Shown one piece after another: positions 46,928 to 56,676 of a stretch of 64,000 bases of DNA. Location of the stretch: the NCBI GenBank assembly GCA_041395385.1, contig JAWLAN010000013.1, forward strand, positions 1 through 64,000, given 5' to 3'. The notes under the pieces are model-generated. The model had not been told where the DNA came from, searched no databases, and worked only from the letters and a program-made list of their open reading frames with translations. Position 1 is the stretch's first letter, and the number at the start of each line of letters is the position of its first letter. This DNA comes from JAJVHZ01 sp041395385. Lineage in GTDB: Bacteria > Pseudomonadota > Gammaproteobacteria > JAJPIJ01. Both the position numbers and the translations under genes were made by a program.

Positions 46928-48058
46928 TTGCCGGTACCGGGCGTTCTCGTCGTTTCGCTCTCGGCGCGCGCGCTCGCGCAGGCGGCGCGCCGGTGCGGGT
47001 ACGCCGTTTACGCGATCGACCTGTTCGGCGACTGTGACACCCGCGCGGCGAGCGTGATTGCGCGGGTGGTGCCGCCAAACGGCGCGGGACTCGACCGCGA
47101 TGCGCTGCTGGCGGCCGCCCGCGATATCGCCACGGCCCATCGGCCCGACTTCATCGTGTGCGGCAGCGGTTTGGAATCCGCGCCGGAGCTGCTGGAGGAT
47201 CTGGAGCGGCTTGCGCCGGTCCTCGGCAACGACGCGCGGACGGTGCGGGCGGTCGTTCAGCCGGCGACGTTGTTTCCGGCGCTGCGCGGCCAGCGGATCG
47301 ATTTCCCCGAGACGGTGATCGCCGGGACGATTCCTGCGGACGGATGGCTGGAGAAGGAGATCGGGGGCTGCGGGGGCGCGCACGTGCGGGCGGCGCGCGG
47401 CGGCCGTCCGATCAGCGCCGGTCATTATGCGCAACGCCGGGTGCAGGGCGTGTCCATGTCCGCATTGATGCTCGCCGACGGCTCCGATAACGCGGAGCTG
47501 GTCGGTTCCTGCCGCCACTGGTGCGCGCAGCCGGACCTGCTGACGCCATACCAGCACAGTGGCCTGGTGACCGAGCCCTCCGGCGGGGATTCGATCGGCC
47601 TGCTCTCGCAGTGGTGTGTGCGATTGGCCAGGGCCTTCGGACTGCGCGGCCTGTGCGGATTCGACTTCGTGCTCGTGCAGCCGGGCCGGCCATTGCTCGT
47701 CGATGTCAATCCGCGCCCGCCGGCCTCCTTCGAGCTGTTCGAGACCGATCCGCCCTCCGCGTTCTCCCTCCATGTGCAGGCCTGTCAGGGCAGGCTGCGG
47801 CGGCCGGCGCCGGTGGCCGGTTCGCGCGCGCAGATTGTTTTTTACGCCCCCCGGGTGCTGACGATCCCGGTCTCCGGCGCGTGGCCCGAATGGGTCGCGG
47901 ACGTCCCGCCGCCGGGAGCGCGCATCACCGCGGGGAGCCCGCTGTGCACCATCCGCGGCGAAGGCGCCGATGCCGAGCAGGCCATCGAGGTCGTGCGCCG
48001 CAGATGCCGGCAGCTCGCGGCGCTGGTGCGGGAGACAATGGCCGCGGAAAGCGATTAG
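46928..48058 (+). CDS. ATP-grasp family protein of the H4MPT cluster
   Basis: 376 aa from TTG 46928, which directly follows the mtdB stop. An N-terminal NAD-like fold (VLVVSLSARALAQAARRCGY) precedes the ATP-grasp core: ETVIAGTIPADGWLEKEIGG, then AFGLRGLCGFDFVLVQPGR and LLVDVNPRPPASFELFE with the Mg-binding D-x-N-P-R. It belongs to a set of ATP-grasp proteins encoded with methylotroph C1 genes. It probably ligates an amino acid or similar carboxylate to a cofactor intermediate. The exact step is unknown. Confidence 0.82.
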   Translation: MPVPGVLVVSLSARALAQAARRCGYAVYAIDLFGDCDTRAASVIARVVPPNGAGLDRDALLAAARDIATAHRPDFIVCGSGLESAPELLEDLERLAPVLGNDARTVRAVVQPATLFPALRGQRIDFPETVIAGTIPADGWLEKEIGGCGGAHVRAARGGRPISAGHYAQRRVQGVSMSALMLADGSDNAELVGSCRHWCAQPDLLTPYQHSGLVTEPSGGDSIGLLSQWCVRLARAFGLRGLCGFDFVLVQPGRPLLVDVNPRPPASFELFETDPPSAFSLHVQACQGRLRRPAPVAGSRAQIVFYAPRVLTIPVSGAWPEWVADVPPPGARITAGSPLCTIRGEGADAEQAIEVVRRRCRQLAALVRETMAAESD

Positions 48059-48155
48059 GATAGCGGCCCTGTTTTGGACCCGGACCGCACGACGCGGATT
48101 CCCCGCACCGATACACAGGCCGCGACGCCGGCCAGGAGATTGAAGAGGACGAACG

Positions 48156-49223
48156 ATGGCAGCCAGGAAGAAAAAGGCGCGTGCCAAGAAGGCCGCCGCC
48201 AGAGTGACGGCCAAGAGCAAGACGAGCAGCCGCAGGCGGACGGCCGGCGCCGCCAGCGCGCCGGTAAGCGTGAATACCCTTGCCGCGCCGATCGTGGAGA
48301 ACCTGGTCGACAATCAGCAGGCGTTGCGCGTGAAAGTCTACCGGCTGAAGAACGGGGTGCGCATCGTCGATGCCGGCATCGACGTCGCCGGCGGCCTGGA
48401 GGTCGGGCGCATGATCACCGAGATCTGCATGGGCGGCATGGGGCGCGCTCGGATCCGTTCCGCGAACGTGTTCGGGCGCTGGAAGTGGCACATCGACGTG
48501 CACTCGACCAACCCCGTGCTCGCGTGCCTGGCCAGCCAGTATGCCGGCTGGAGCCTCAGTCACGGCTCCGGCAGGGAGGGCTTCAATGCGCTGGGTTCCG
48601 GGCCGGCGCGCGCGCTCGGCAGCCGCGAGGAGCTCTTCCACGAGCTCGCCTACCGCGATCGCGCGGGCGCCGCCGTCATGGTGATCGAGGTCGACAAGGC
48701 GCCGCCCGTGGAGCTCACGCAGAAGATCGCCGAGATGTGCAAGGTGAGGCCGCGGCGGTTGACGCTGATCCTCACGCCGACCTCGAGTCTCGCCGGTTCG
48801 GTGCAGGTGGTCGGCCGGGTACTGGAGGTGGCGATGCACAAGGTGCACGCGGTCGGGTTCCCCCTCGAGGAGATCGTCGACGGCGCGGCCAGCGCGCCGC
48901 TGTGCCCGCCGGCCCCCGACTTCCTCAATGCCATGGGTCGCACCAACGACGCGATCATCTTCGGAGGCCAGGTGCACCTGTTCGTGGCCAGTGGGGACGA
49001 GGCGGCGCAGGAGCTGGCGATCAAGCTGCCCAGCAACGGCTCACGCGACTTCGGCAAACCCTTCGCGCAGATCTTCAAGGACTACGGCTACGACTTCTAC
49101 AGGATCGACCCGATGCTGTTCAGCCCGGCGCGCGCCGTGGTGACCTCGATGAAGACCGGCCGCACGTTCCAGGCCGGCGCGCTCCACGAGGAACTTCTCG
49201 ACCGCTCCTTCGGCGTTTCCTGA
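48156..49223 (+). CDS. mch: Methenyl-H4MPT cyclohydrolase with basic N-terminal extension
   Basis: 355 aa. From residue about 38 (SVNTLAAPIVENLVDNQQAL) the protein matches Mch throughout: AGIDVAGGLEVGRMITEICM, HSTNPVLACLASQYAGWSL, YGYDFYRIDPMLFSPARAVV. It hydrolyses methenyl-H4MPT to formyl-H4MPT in the cytoplasm. Residues 1-37 (ARKKKARAKKAAARVTAKSK...) are an extra, histone-tail-like Lys/Arg/Ala segment that Mch proteins I know do not have. The only alternative start without it would be a GTG near 48271 lacking a good ribosome site. Confidence 0.94.
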   Translation: MAARKKKARAKKAAARVTAKSKTSSRRRTAGAASAPVSVNTLAAPIVENLVDNQQALRVKVYRLKNGVRIVDAGIDVAGGLEVGRMITEICMGGMGRARIRSANVFGRWKWHIDVHSTNPVLACLASQYAGWSLSHGSGREGFNALGSGPARALGSREELFHELAYRDRAGAAVMVIEVDKAPPVELTQKIAEMCKVRPRRLTLILTPTSSLAGSVQVVGRVLEVAMHKVHAVGFPLEEIVDGAASAPLCPPAPDFLNAMGRTNDAIIFGGQVHLFVASGDEAAQELAIKLPSNGSRDFGKPFAQIFKDYGYDFYRIDPMLFSPARAVVTSMKTGRTFQAGALHEELLDRSFGVS

Positions 49224-49275
49224 TCGCGCGGCAGGCGGGGAACACCGCGAGGTGGTACGGGAAGGCGACAAGGGC

Positions 49276-50217
49276 ATGGGCGTGCCGATCGACATCGCGG
49301 CGCGGGATCCGCGCGTGGTCATCATCACCGACGAGCCGGGCTGGCATGGGCGCGAGTTGAAGCGCGTGTTCGCCGCGCGCGGCCATCCCGGCGAGTACGT
49401 CTCCTCGCTCGCCTGTCACCTCGACCTCTCCGGCGCGCCGCCGCGGATCGTCATTCCGACCTTCGATCTGCTGCCGAGCGGCGTGTTCGTGCGCGGCATC
49501 CCGGGCGGCACGCTCGAGCAGGTGATCCTCCGCCTCGACATCCTCCACGCGCTGCGCGAGATGGGCGTGCGGGTCTACAATGACGCGCGCGCGATCGAGC
49601 GCACGGTCGACAAGGCGATGACCAGTTTCCTGCTCAAGCGCGCGGGCCTGCCGACGCCCGAGACGTGGATATGCGAGTCGCCGACGCAGGCGCGCGCGGT
49701 GGTCATCGCGCAGACCGGCCGCGGCCGCAGACTGATCGCCAAGCCGCTGTTCGGCTCCCAGGGCATCGGCGTGCGGTTGATCGAGTCGCCGGCCGATCTC
49801 GCCGACGAGGAGGGCCTGAACGGCGTGTACTACCTGCAGGAGTTCGTCGAGAGGATCGGCAGCGAGTGGTGCGACCTGCGCGTGTTCGTCATCGGCGGCC
49901 AGGCCGTGGCGGGCATGTACCGTCGCAATGCCCGCCACTGGTTGACCAACCGCGCGCAGGGCGGAGACTGCGCGGCGCTGCCGCTGGATGGCGAGTTGAG
50001 CCGCCTGGCCGTGGCCGCGGCGCGCGCCGTCGACATCGACTACGCGGGCGTGGACCTCATGCCTTTGCGCGGCGGCGGCTACACCGTGACCGAGGTCAAC
50101 AGCATCCCGGCCTGGCAGGGGTTGCAGACCGTCACGTCCGTGGATCTTGCCGCGCGGCTGGCGGACCATTTCTTCGCGCGCATCGCCGCGGACGCGCCGC
50201 TGCAGGCATTGCCCTGA
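49276..50217 (+). CDS. RimK-type ATP-grasp ligase of the H4MPT cluster
   Basis: About 313 aa from ATG 49276 (GTG 49252 also possible). RimK fold: VYNDARAIERTVDKAMTSFL, LIAKPLFGSQGIGVRLIESP, and the Mg-binding end YTVTEVNSIPAWQGLQTVT (E-x-N). Closest by layout to MptN/CofF-like glutamate ligases of archaea that add glutamate to H4MPT or F420. In this context addition of an amino acid to H4MPT or the methylofuran tail is likely, but the substrate is an inference. Confidence 0.85.
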   Translation: MGVPIDIAARDPRVVIITDEPGWHGRELKRVFAARGHPGEYVSSLACHLDLSGAPPRIVIPTFDLLPSGVFVRGIPGGTLEQVILRLDILHALREMGVRVYNDARAIERTVDKAMTSFLLKRAGLPTPETWICESPTQARAVVIAQTGRGRRLIAKPLFGSQGIGVRLIESPADLADEEGLNGVYYLQEFVERIGSEWCDLRVFVIGGQAVAGMYRRNARHWLTNRAQGGDCAALPLDGELSRLAVAAARAVDIDYAGVDLMPLRGGGYTVTEVNSIPAWQGLQTVTSVDLAARLADHFFARIAADAPLQALP

Positions 50218-50219
50218 GC

Positions 50220-51083
<864 letters not shown>

Positions 51084-51244
51084 AGTCCGCGACTTCAGCA
51101 TACCAATCCCATAAGTGGCCAGCCGATGTGGCCGGGCCAGTCGGTCCGTCCTAATAAGCAACGGGGTGACGAGCTATGTCTATCTTCAAGGCTCTTGTCG
51201 GAGAACCATCAACAAACTCTAGTGTTTCCAAAGGAGGAAAAACC

Positions 51245-51754
51245 ATGGCAGTTATTGACAGAACTTTGGTCGGCGAATCCCTGGTCGGCGACGGCAATGA
51301 AGTTGCCCACATCGACCTCATCATCGGACCCCGCGGCAGCGCTGCCGAAGTTGCCTTCGCCAACGCGCTGGTCAACAACAAGGATGGCTTTACCTCCCTG
51401 CTGGCCGTGGTTGCGCCGAATCTCGCGTGCAAGCCGAGCACCGTGATGTTCAACAAGGTGACCATCAAGGGCGCCAAGCAGGCGGTGCAGATGTTCGGAC
51501 CGGCCCAGCGCGGTGTCGCGATGGCCGTCACCGAGTGCGTCGAGGACGGCACCATTCCGGCCAACGAGGCCGATGACGTGTTCGTCTGCGTCGGCGTGTT
51601 CATCCACTGGCTGGCCGACGACGATGCCAAGATCCAGGACTTCAACTACCGTGCGGTGAAGGAGTCCATCAAGCGCGCCGTCAAGCGCGAGCCGAAGGCC
51701 TCCGAGGTCATCGCCAAGAAGTCCACCGCGCACCCGTTCGCGGCGAAGGTCTGA
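51245..51754 (+). CDS. fae: Formaldehyde-activating enzyme
   Basis: 169 aa from ATG 51245, chosen because AAAGGAGG lies 8 bases before it and the family begins here; an in-frame ATG at 51176 would add 23 residues of no resemblance. Sequence is typical Fae: LVGESLVGDGNEVAHIDLII, GSAAEVAFANALVNNKDGFT (with the proton-donating His in VAHID) and SEVIAKKSTAHPFAAKV. It condenses formaldehyde with H4MPT to methylene-H4MPT and is usually very abundant. Monocistronic or last gene of the run, with its own strong ribosome site and a strong terminator. Confidence 0.96.
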   Translation: MAVIDRTLVGESLVGDGNEVAHIDLIIGPRGSAAEVAFANALVNNKDGFTSLLAVVAPNLACKPSTVMFNKVTIKGAKQAVQMFGPAQRGVAMAVTECVEDGTIPANEADDVFVCVGVFIHWLADDDAKIQDFNYRAVKESIKRAVKREPKASEVIAKKSTAHPFAAKV

Positions 51755-51811
51755 GTTCCGCTTCGACAACAACAACAAGTCTGGGGCTCCACCACGGGCC
51801 CGTAGCAACAA

Positions 51812-51843
51812 TGCCCCGGCCCTCGCGCCGGGGCAGTTTTTTT
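51812..51843 (+). terminator. Intrinsic terminator of fae
   Basis: Stem TGCCCCGGC/GCCGGGGCA with a 6-base loop is followed by GTTTTTTT. It overlaps the end of the convergent HisA-like gene, whose stop codon lies within the T-run end. Confidence 0.92.
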
Positions 51844-52552
51844 ATGGCCCCGTGCGATCGCCGCAGAGTCGCAGATCCTGCGGGCTGAGACCGCCTTCAT
51901 GCAGAGACGTCGCGACCAGGGCGCCGCGCGCCCCGGCCTGGCCGAGGGCGCGCAGGTCATCGACGCCGCGCACGCCGCCGCCGGCGTACAGCGCAGTGGC
52001 GGGCGAGAGCGCGTGCATGCGGCTGATCGCGGCGACATCCGGGCCCTCGCCCGACCCGACGCGGGCGAGGTCGAGGTGGATGACCCGCCGCGGCCACAGC
52101 CCTGGTTGTGCGGCCAGCTCGGCAGGCCCCAGTATCTCCTCGCCGCGACGATCCAGCGAGAGAACCGCGTCCGGCGCGCTCGCGCGCAGGCGGCGATAAT
52201 GCGTCATATCCGCAATCGACTCGCTGCCCAGCACCGGGGTGATGCGTGCCGAGGCCACGCGTTCTATCCGCTCGGGCGTCGTGTATCCCGCATCCAGCCA
52301 GATGTCGATCTGCGGCATGGCATCGAGGAGGAGGCGCAGGACCGCGCCGTGATCGCCGTCGCCGGCGATGGCGTCCAGGTCGGCAACGTAAAGCGTCCCG
52401 ACCGCACAGAGCGCCACCAGCGCGCGCGCCACGGCCAGCGGCTCGTTCGAGCGGCACAGACGCGAGGCGAGGGGGGCGTAGCGGCGGCGATCGCCGCGCC
52501 GCGCGTGCACGACGAGGCCGCCTTTCAGATCGATGACCGGTATGATTTCCAC
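51842..52552 (-). CDS. HisA-like TIM-barrel protein of the C1 cluster
   Basis: 236 aa from GTG 52552. Resembles HisA/HisF: MEIIPVIDLKGGLVVHARRG, LYVADLDAIAGDGDHGAVLR, HLDLARVGSGEGPDVAAI and ATALYAGGGVRGVDDLRAL, with the two phosphate-binding loops. It is not accompanied by other his genes. HisA-like genes of unknown role are part of methylotroph H4MPT/methylofuran clusters. It is convergent with fae and divergent from the ATP-grasp gene at 52564, only 11 bases away. Confidence 0.87.
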   Translation of the reverse strand: MEIIPVIDLKGGLVVHARRGDRRRYAPLASRLCRSNEPLAVARALVALCAVGTLYVADLDAIAGDGDHGAVLRLLLDAMPQIDIWLDAGYTTPERIERVASARITPVLGSESIADMTHYRRLRASAPDAVLSLDRRGEEILGPAELAAQPGLWPRRVIHLDLARVGSGEGPDVAAISRMHALSPATALYAGGGVRGVDDLRALGQAGARGALVATSLHEGGLSPQDLRLCGDRTGP

Positions 52553-52563
52553 GGAGGCGGGCG

Positions 52564-53547
52564 TTGCGGCTTCTGATTATCGAATTCGTCACGGGCGGCG
52601 GTTTCGCGGGCGTCATGCTGCCGGAGTCGCTGGCCGCCGAGGGCGAGCTGATGTTACAGGCAGTATTGCATGATCTCCATGGCACGGCCGGTCTCGGCGT
52701 GCTGGTGGCGCGCGACACGCGCCTGAGCCGCCCGCCGGCGTGGTGCGAGGTGGTCGACGTGGAGGATGCGCCATGGCCGCGTTGGGCGGCGGCCGTCGAT
52801 GCCGCCGATGCGGTGCTGCCGATCGCGCCGGAGACCGGCGGCCTGCTCGAACGATTGAACGGCCTCGTTGTCGCGCGTGGCCGGCGGTTGCTGGGATGCG
52901 ATCCGGCCGCCGTGCATATTGCCGCCAGCAAGACCAGGACCGCGGCGGCGCTGCAGCGCACCGGCATCGAGGTGATTCCCACCTCATCGGACGCCAGCCG
53001 GTTGCCCGCGAGCACGCATGGGTGGGTCGTGAAACCCGACGAGGGCGCCGGCAGTGAGCACACCTATCACCTCCGCGACCCTGCCGCGGTGAGAGCGCGG
53101 ATGGAATCCACCGAGATCGCCGCACCCGTGGCGCAGCCGTTCCTGCCCGGCGAGCCGATCAGTCTCTCGCTGCTGTGCGCGCCGGGGCGGGTACGGGTGC
53201 TGGCCTGCAACCGCCAACTGCAGACGCGCGCGGGCGACGCCCTGCGACAGAGCGGCGTCGTCGTCAACGGCGCGATCGAGCACCTCGCCGCGGTGCGGCC
53301 GCTCGCCGAGCGACTGCCGGCGGCGCTGCCGGGACTGCTCGGGTACGTCGGCGTCGATCTCATCGTCGGCGCAGGCGGACCGGTGGTGGTGGAGGTCAAC
53401 CCGCGGCTGACCACCGCCTACGCGGGTCTGAGCGCCTCGATCGGCTTTAACGCCTTCGAGCTCGTGCGCCGGGTCTGCGCCGACGACGCCTCGGTGTTCA
53501 ATCTCCCCCTTCAGAGACGGAGCGTGGAGGTGGGCGCGCATGGCTAG
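52564..53547 (+). CDS. ATP-grasp ligase, MfnD-like (tyramine-glutamate ligase type)
   Basis: 327 aa from TTG 52564 with GGAGG 6 bases upstream. Start RLLIIEFVTGGGFAG then LPESLAAEGELMLQAVLHDL resembles MfnD of methanogens, which ligates glutamate to tyramine in methanofuran synthesis. ATP-grasp core: VVKPDEGAGSEHTYHL, GYVGVDLIVGAGGPVVVEVN with the Mg-binding E-V-N-P-R. A tyramine-like acceptor is therefore plausible, producing the methylofuran used by Fhc. The gene overlaps the next one by 8 bases. Confidence 0.82.
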   Translation: MRLLIIEFVTGGGFAGVMLPESLAAEGELMLQAVLHDLHGTAGLGVLVARDTRLSRPPAWCEVVDVEDAPWPRWAAAVDAADAVLPIAPETGGLLERLNGLVVARGRRLLGCDPAAVHIAASKTRTAAALQRTGIEVIPTSSDASRLPASTHGWVVKPDEGAGSEHTYHLRDPAAVRARMESTEIAAPVAQPFLPGEPISLSLLCAPGRVRVLACNRQLQTRAGDALRQSGVVVNGAIEHLAAVRPLAERLPAALPGLLGYVGVDLIVGAGGPVVVEVNPRLTTAYAGLSASIGFNAFELVRRVCADDASVFNLPLQRRSVEVGAHG

Positions 53548-54586
53548 CAGGCCGCGCGGGATCCTCGGCTGGGACATCGGCGGTGCGCACGTGAAGGTCG
53601 CATGCCTCGCCGCGGATGGACGACTGAGAGAAGTGGCGCAGTGGCCCTGCCCGCTGTGGCAAGGAGTGGATCGGCTCGAGGCGGTGCTGCTCGACCTGAA
53701 CCGCCACTACGACCTGACCGCGTACCGTCACGCTGTGACGATGACGGGGGAACTCGTGGACCTGTTCCCGGACCGGCGTCGCGGGGTGCGCACGCTGCTG
53801 CAGACATTCATCAGGCACGCAGGGCGCGCCCACGTGCTCGTCTACACGACGAGCGCCGGGCTGCGCACGGTGGCGATCGCGCGCCGCCGCATCGAGGCCG
53901 TCGCCTCCGCCAACTGGCACGCGACCGCGGCGATGGTTGCCCGGCGCTGTCCCGAGGCGGTGCTGGTGGATATCGGCAGCACCACCACCGACATCGTGCC
54001 CGTGCGGCTCGGTCGCGTCGATGCCCTCGGCGGCAGCGACGGCGAGCGCCTGCGTCAGCAGGAGCTCGTGTATACGGGCGTGGTGCGCACGCCCGTGATG
54101 GCCGTGGCGCGGCAGGTGCCATTCGGCGGCCAGTGGCAGGGCGTGGCGGCGGAGTGGTTCGCGAACATGGGCGATGTCTACCGGCTGACCGGCCAGCTGC
54201 CGTCGCGGCACTACCAGTCGGCGACGGCGGACGGCAGGGGCGTGAGCCCTGCGGACTGCGCGCGGCGGCTCGCCCGCATGCTCGGGCGCGATGCCGACGA
54301 GGCGACCGCCGCGCAGTGGCGGCGGCTCGCGCGCCACCTCGCCACCGAGCAGCTCCAGCAGATCCGCACGGCGCTCGAGCGGGTGCTGTCGCGGCGTCGT
54401 TCCGGCGACGCCGTGACCGTCGTGGGCGCCGGCTGCGGCCGTTTCGTCGCCCGCGAGCTGGCGCGCCGGCTACAATGCCCCTACACGGAGTGGGCGACGC
54501 TGATGCGCGTACCGGCGCGGTGGCGCGAGATGGCGACCGTGTGCGCGCCCGCGCTCGCCGTGGCGAGACTGGCCGCCGACCGATGA
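53540..54586 (+). CDS. Hydantoinase/oxoprolinase-like protein, MfnF-like
   Basis: 348 aa. Actin-like ATPase fold: GILGWDIGGAHVKVACLA, AVTMTGELVDLFPDRRRGV, VLVDIGSTTTDIVPVRLGRV and a late VVGAGCGRFVARELA. It corresponds to the H4MPT-linked C1 transfer pathway family (TIGR03123 type) that includes MfnF, the enzyme joining the furan and tyramine-glutamate parts of methanofuran. Its position between MfnD-like and MfnE-like genes supports that role. It overlaps pabB by ATGA. Confidence 0.85.
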   Translation: MASRPRGILGWDIGGAHVKVACLAADGRLREVAQWPCPLWQGVDRLEAVLLDLNRHYDLTAYRHAVTMTGELVDLFPDRRRGVRTLLQTFIRHAGRAHVLVYTTSAGLRTVAIARRRIEAVASANWHATAAMVARRCPEAVLVDIGSTTTDIVPVRLGRVDALGGSDGERLRQQELVYTGVVRTPVMAVARQVPFGGQWQGVAAEWFANMGDVYRLTGQLPSRHYQSATADGRGVSPADCARRLARMLGRDADEATAAQWRRLARHLATEQLQQIRTALERVLSRRRSGDAVTVVGAGCGRFVARELARRLQCPYTEWATLMRVPARWREMATVCAPALAVARLAADR

Positions 54587-55980
54587 AAGCATACCCCCGG
54601 ATTGTCGAGATCCCGTACCTGAGCGACAGCGCGCGGCGATTCGAGCGGCTCGCCGAACGGCCGTGGTGCATCTTCCTGGACAGCGGCCGGCCGCGCTCCG
54701 CACAGGGCTGCTACGACATCCTGAGCGCCGAGCCCCACACCACGCTGACCACCTGGGGCGAGAACACCGAGATCACCTCGGCCGAGGGAACGATCGTCAC
54801 CCGGGAGGATCCCTTCGCGGTCCTCAAGCGCACGCTGGGCGAGCGCGTGCCCGCGCTCGGCGGGCTGCCGTTCAGCGGCGGCGCCCTCGGCTACTTCTCC
54901 TACGACCTGGGCCGCCGCGTGGAGCGCCTGCCCGCCATCGCCAAGGCCGACGTGCCGATGCCCGACATGGCCGTCGGGATCTACGACTGGGCGATCGTCG
55001 TCGACCACCTCGAGCGGCGCGCCCACATCGTCACGCGCGGCCGGGACGAGCGCACGCTGGATGAATGGCGCTCGATCACCGAGGTGGCGCACGCGGAGAT
55101 GCCCGTGGCTTACTGTCCTTCCTTCAGTGTGCGCTCCGCGGTCACCGCCAACATGAGCAAGGAGCAATATGCCCGGGCCTTCGCGCGCCTGAAGAAGTAC
55201 CTGCGCGACGGCGACTGCTACCAGGTCAACCTCGCGCAGCGGTTTTCCGCCCGCGCCGAGGGCGTGGCCTGGGATGCCTACAAGTATCTGCGGCAGCTCA
55301 ATCCCGCGCCGCACGCGGCCTTCATGCTCACGCCCTACGGCACGGTGCTGAGCTCCTCCCCGGAGCGGTTCCTGAAGGTCGACGGCGGCCGCGTGGAGAC
55401 CAAACCCATAAAGGGTACGCGGCCGCGCTCGGAGGACCCGGCGCGCGACGCGGAGCTGGCGGAGGAACTGCGCGCCAGTCCGAAGGATCGCGCCGAGAAC
55501 GTGATGATCGTGGACCTGCTGCGCAATGACATCGGCAAGGAGTGCCGCATCGGCTCGGTCTCGGTGCCGAGCCTGTTCGCGATCGAGAGCTTCGCCACCG
55601 TGCATCACCTGGTCAGCACGGTGACGGGGGAGCTCGATGCCGGCAGGCATGCGGTGGATCTGCTACGCGGCTGTTTCCCGGGCGGCTCCATCACCGGCGC
55701 GCCGAAGGTGCGCGCGATGCAGATCATCGAGGAGCTGGAGCCCCACCGCCGCAGCGTGTATTGCGGCGCCATCGGCTACGTCGGACACGACGGCAACATG
55801 GACACCAGCATCGCCATCCGCACGCTGGTCTATTGCGACGGTTGGATGCACGCCTGGGCCGGCGGCGGCATCGTCATGGATTCGGTGATGGAGGCGGAGT
55901 ACCAGGAGAGCCTCGACAAGGCGGCGGCCATGCTGCGGCTGTTCATGCGCACCGAGGACCAGTTCGTCGTTCACCGCTGA
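54583..55980 (+). CDS. pabB: Aminodeoxychorismate synthase component I
   Basis: 465 aa. Chorismate-binding enzyme with KKYLRDGDCYQVNLAQRFSA, SSSPERFLKVDGGRVETKPI, PIKGTRPR (catalytic Lys region, PIKGT typical of PabB rather than TrpE's PIAGT), NVMIVDLLRNDIGKECRIGS and GCFPGGSITGAPKVRAMQII. It makes aminodeoxychorismate for p-aminobenzoate, needed both for folate and, through RFAP synthase, for H4MPT. Presence in this run argues for the H4MPT role. Confidence 0.93.
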   Translation: MKAYPRIVEIPYLSDSARRFERLAERPWCIFLDSGRPRSAQGCYDILSAEPHTTLTTWGENTEITSAEGTIVTREDPFAVLKRTLGERVPALGGLPFSGGALGYFSYDLGRRVERLPAIAKADVPMPDMAVGIYDWAIVVDHLERRAHIVTRGRDERTLDEWRSITEVAHAEMPVAYCPSFSVRSAVTANMSKEQYARAFARLKKYLRDGDCYQVNLAQRFSARAEGVAWDAYKYLRQLNPAPHAAFMLTPYGTVLSSSPERFLKVDGGRVETKPIKGTRPRSEDPARDAELAEELRASPKDRAENVMIVDLLRNDIGKECRIGSVSVPSLFAIESFATVHHLVSTVTGELDAGRHAVDLLRGCFPGGSITGAPKVRAMQIIEELEPHRRSVYCGAIGYVGHDGNMDTSIAIRTLVYCDGWMHAWAGGGIVMDSVMEAEYQESLDKAAAMLRLFMRTEDQFVVHR

Positions 55981-56007
55981 GCGCGGTGGTTCGCCACCGA
56001 CCAGGAC

Positions 56008-56676
56008 ATGAATTCCGGCATCTGGGTGTTCAAGATCGGCGGCAGCCTGCATGCCGATCCCCGATTGCGCGCCTGGCTCGCGATGCTGGCGACGCACGGC
56101 GCGGGCAGGGTGGTGATCGTGCCCGGCGGCGGACCGTTCGCCGATGCGGTGCGCGCGGCGCAGGTGAGGTGGGGATTCCCCGACGCCGACGCCCATTTCA
56201 TGGCGCTGCAGGCGATGGACCAGTACGGGCGCATGCTGGCCGCGATCGAGCCGCGCCTGGCGCGCGCGCAGGACGAAGCGCGGCTGCTCGCGCCGCTCGA
56301 GCGGGGGTGCGCCGTCGTCTGCCCGGCGGTGGGCGTGTTCGCTGGCGACCGATCCATCGTGCCCGGATGGGACGTGACCTCGGACAGCCTGGCGGCCCGC
56401 CTTGCCGGCAGGCTTGGGGCGGCCGGGCTGGCGCTGGTGAAATCCGCGGTTCCGACGCCCGGTCCTCACACTGCGCAGGCGCTGGCTGGACGCGGCATCG
56501 TCGACGCGGCATTCCCCGGGCAGATCGCCGGGGCGCGCTTCCGCACCTGTTGGCTGGCGGCCGCAACGCCGGAGCTCGTACCTGATCTGCTGGCCGGAAT
56601 CCCGTGTAGTGCGGAGATCCTCGCCGGCGCAGCGGCCTCCGCCGTGCCCGACGCCGTCGATCAGCGCGGCGGCTGA
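56008..56676 (+). CDS. Amino-acid-kinase-fold protein, MfnE-like
   Basis: 222 aa. Kinase landmarks: GIWVFKIGGSLHADPRLRAW (nucleotide-binding K-x-G-G-S), RVVIVPGGGPFADAVRAAQV and WDVTSDSLAARLAGRLGAAG, then LVKSAVPTPG. MfnE phosphorylates the aminomethylfuran intermediate in methanofuran synthesis, and homologues lie in methylotroph C1 clusters. The adjacent MfnF-like gene strengthens this assignment. It starts 27 bases after pabB. Its end overlaps the convergent GST gene by 16 bases. Confidence 0.83.
   Translation: MNSGIWVFKIGGSLHADPRLRAWLAMLATHGAGRVVIVPGGGPFADAVRAAQVRWGFPDADAHFMALQAMDQYGRMLAAIEPRLARAQDEARLLAPLERGCAVVCPAVGVFAGDRSIVPGWDVTSDSLAARLAGRLGAAGLALVKSAVPTPGPHTAQALAGRGIVDAAFPGQIAGARFRTCWLAAATPELVPDLLAGIPCSAEILAGAAASAVPDAVDQRGG

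Noticed and set aside
51176..51244. Upstream in-frame ATG for fae
   Set aside because: It would add 23 residues without homology, and the strong AAAGGAGG site stands directly before the ATG at 51245.
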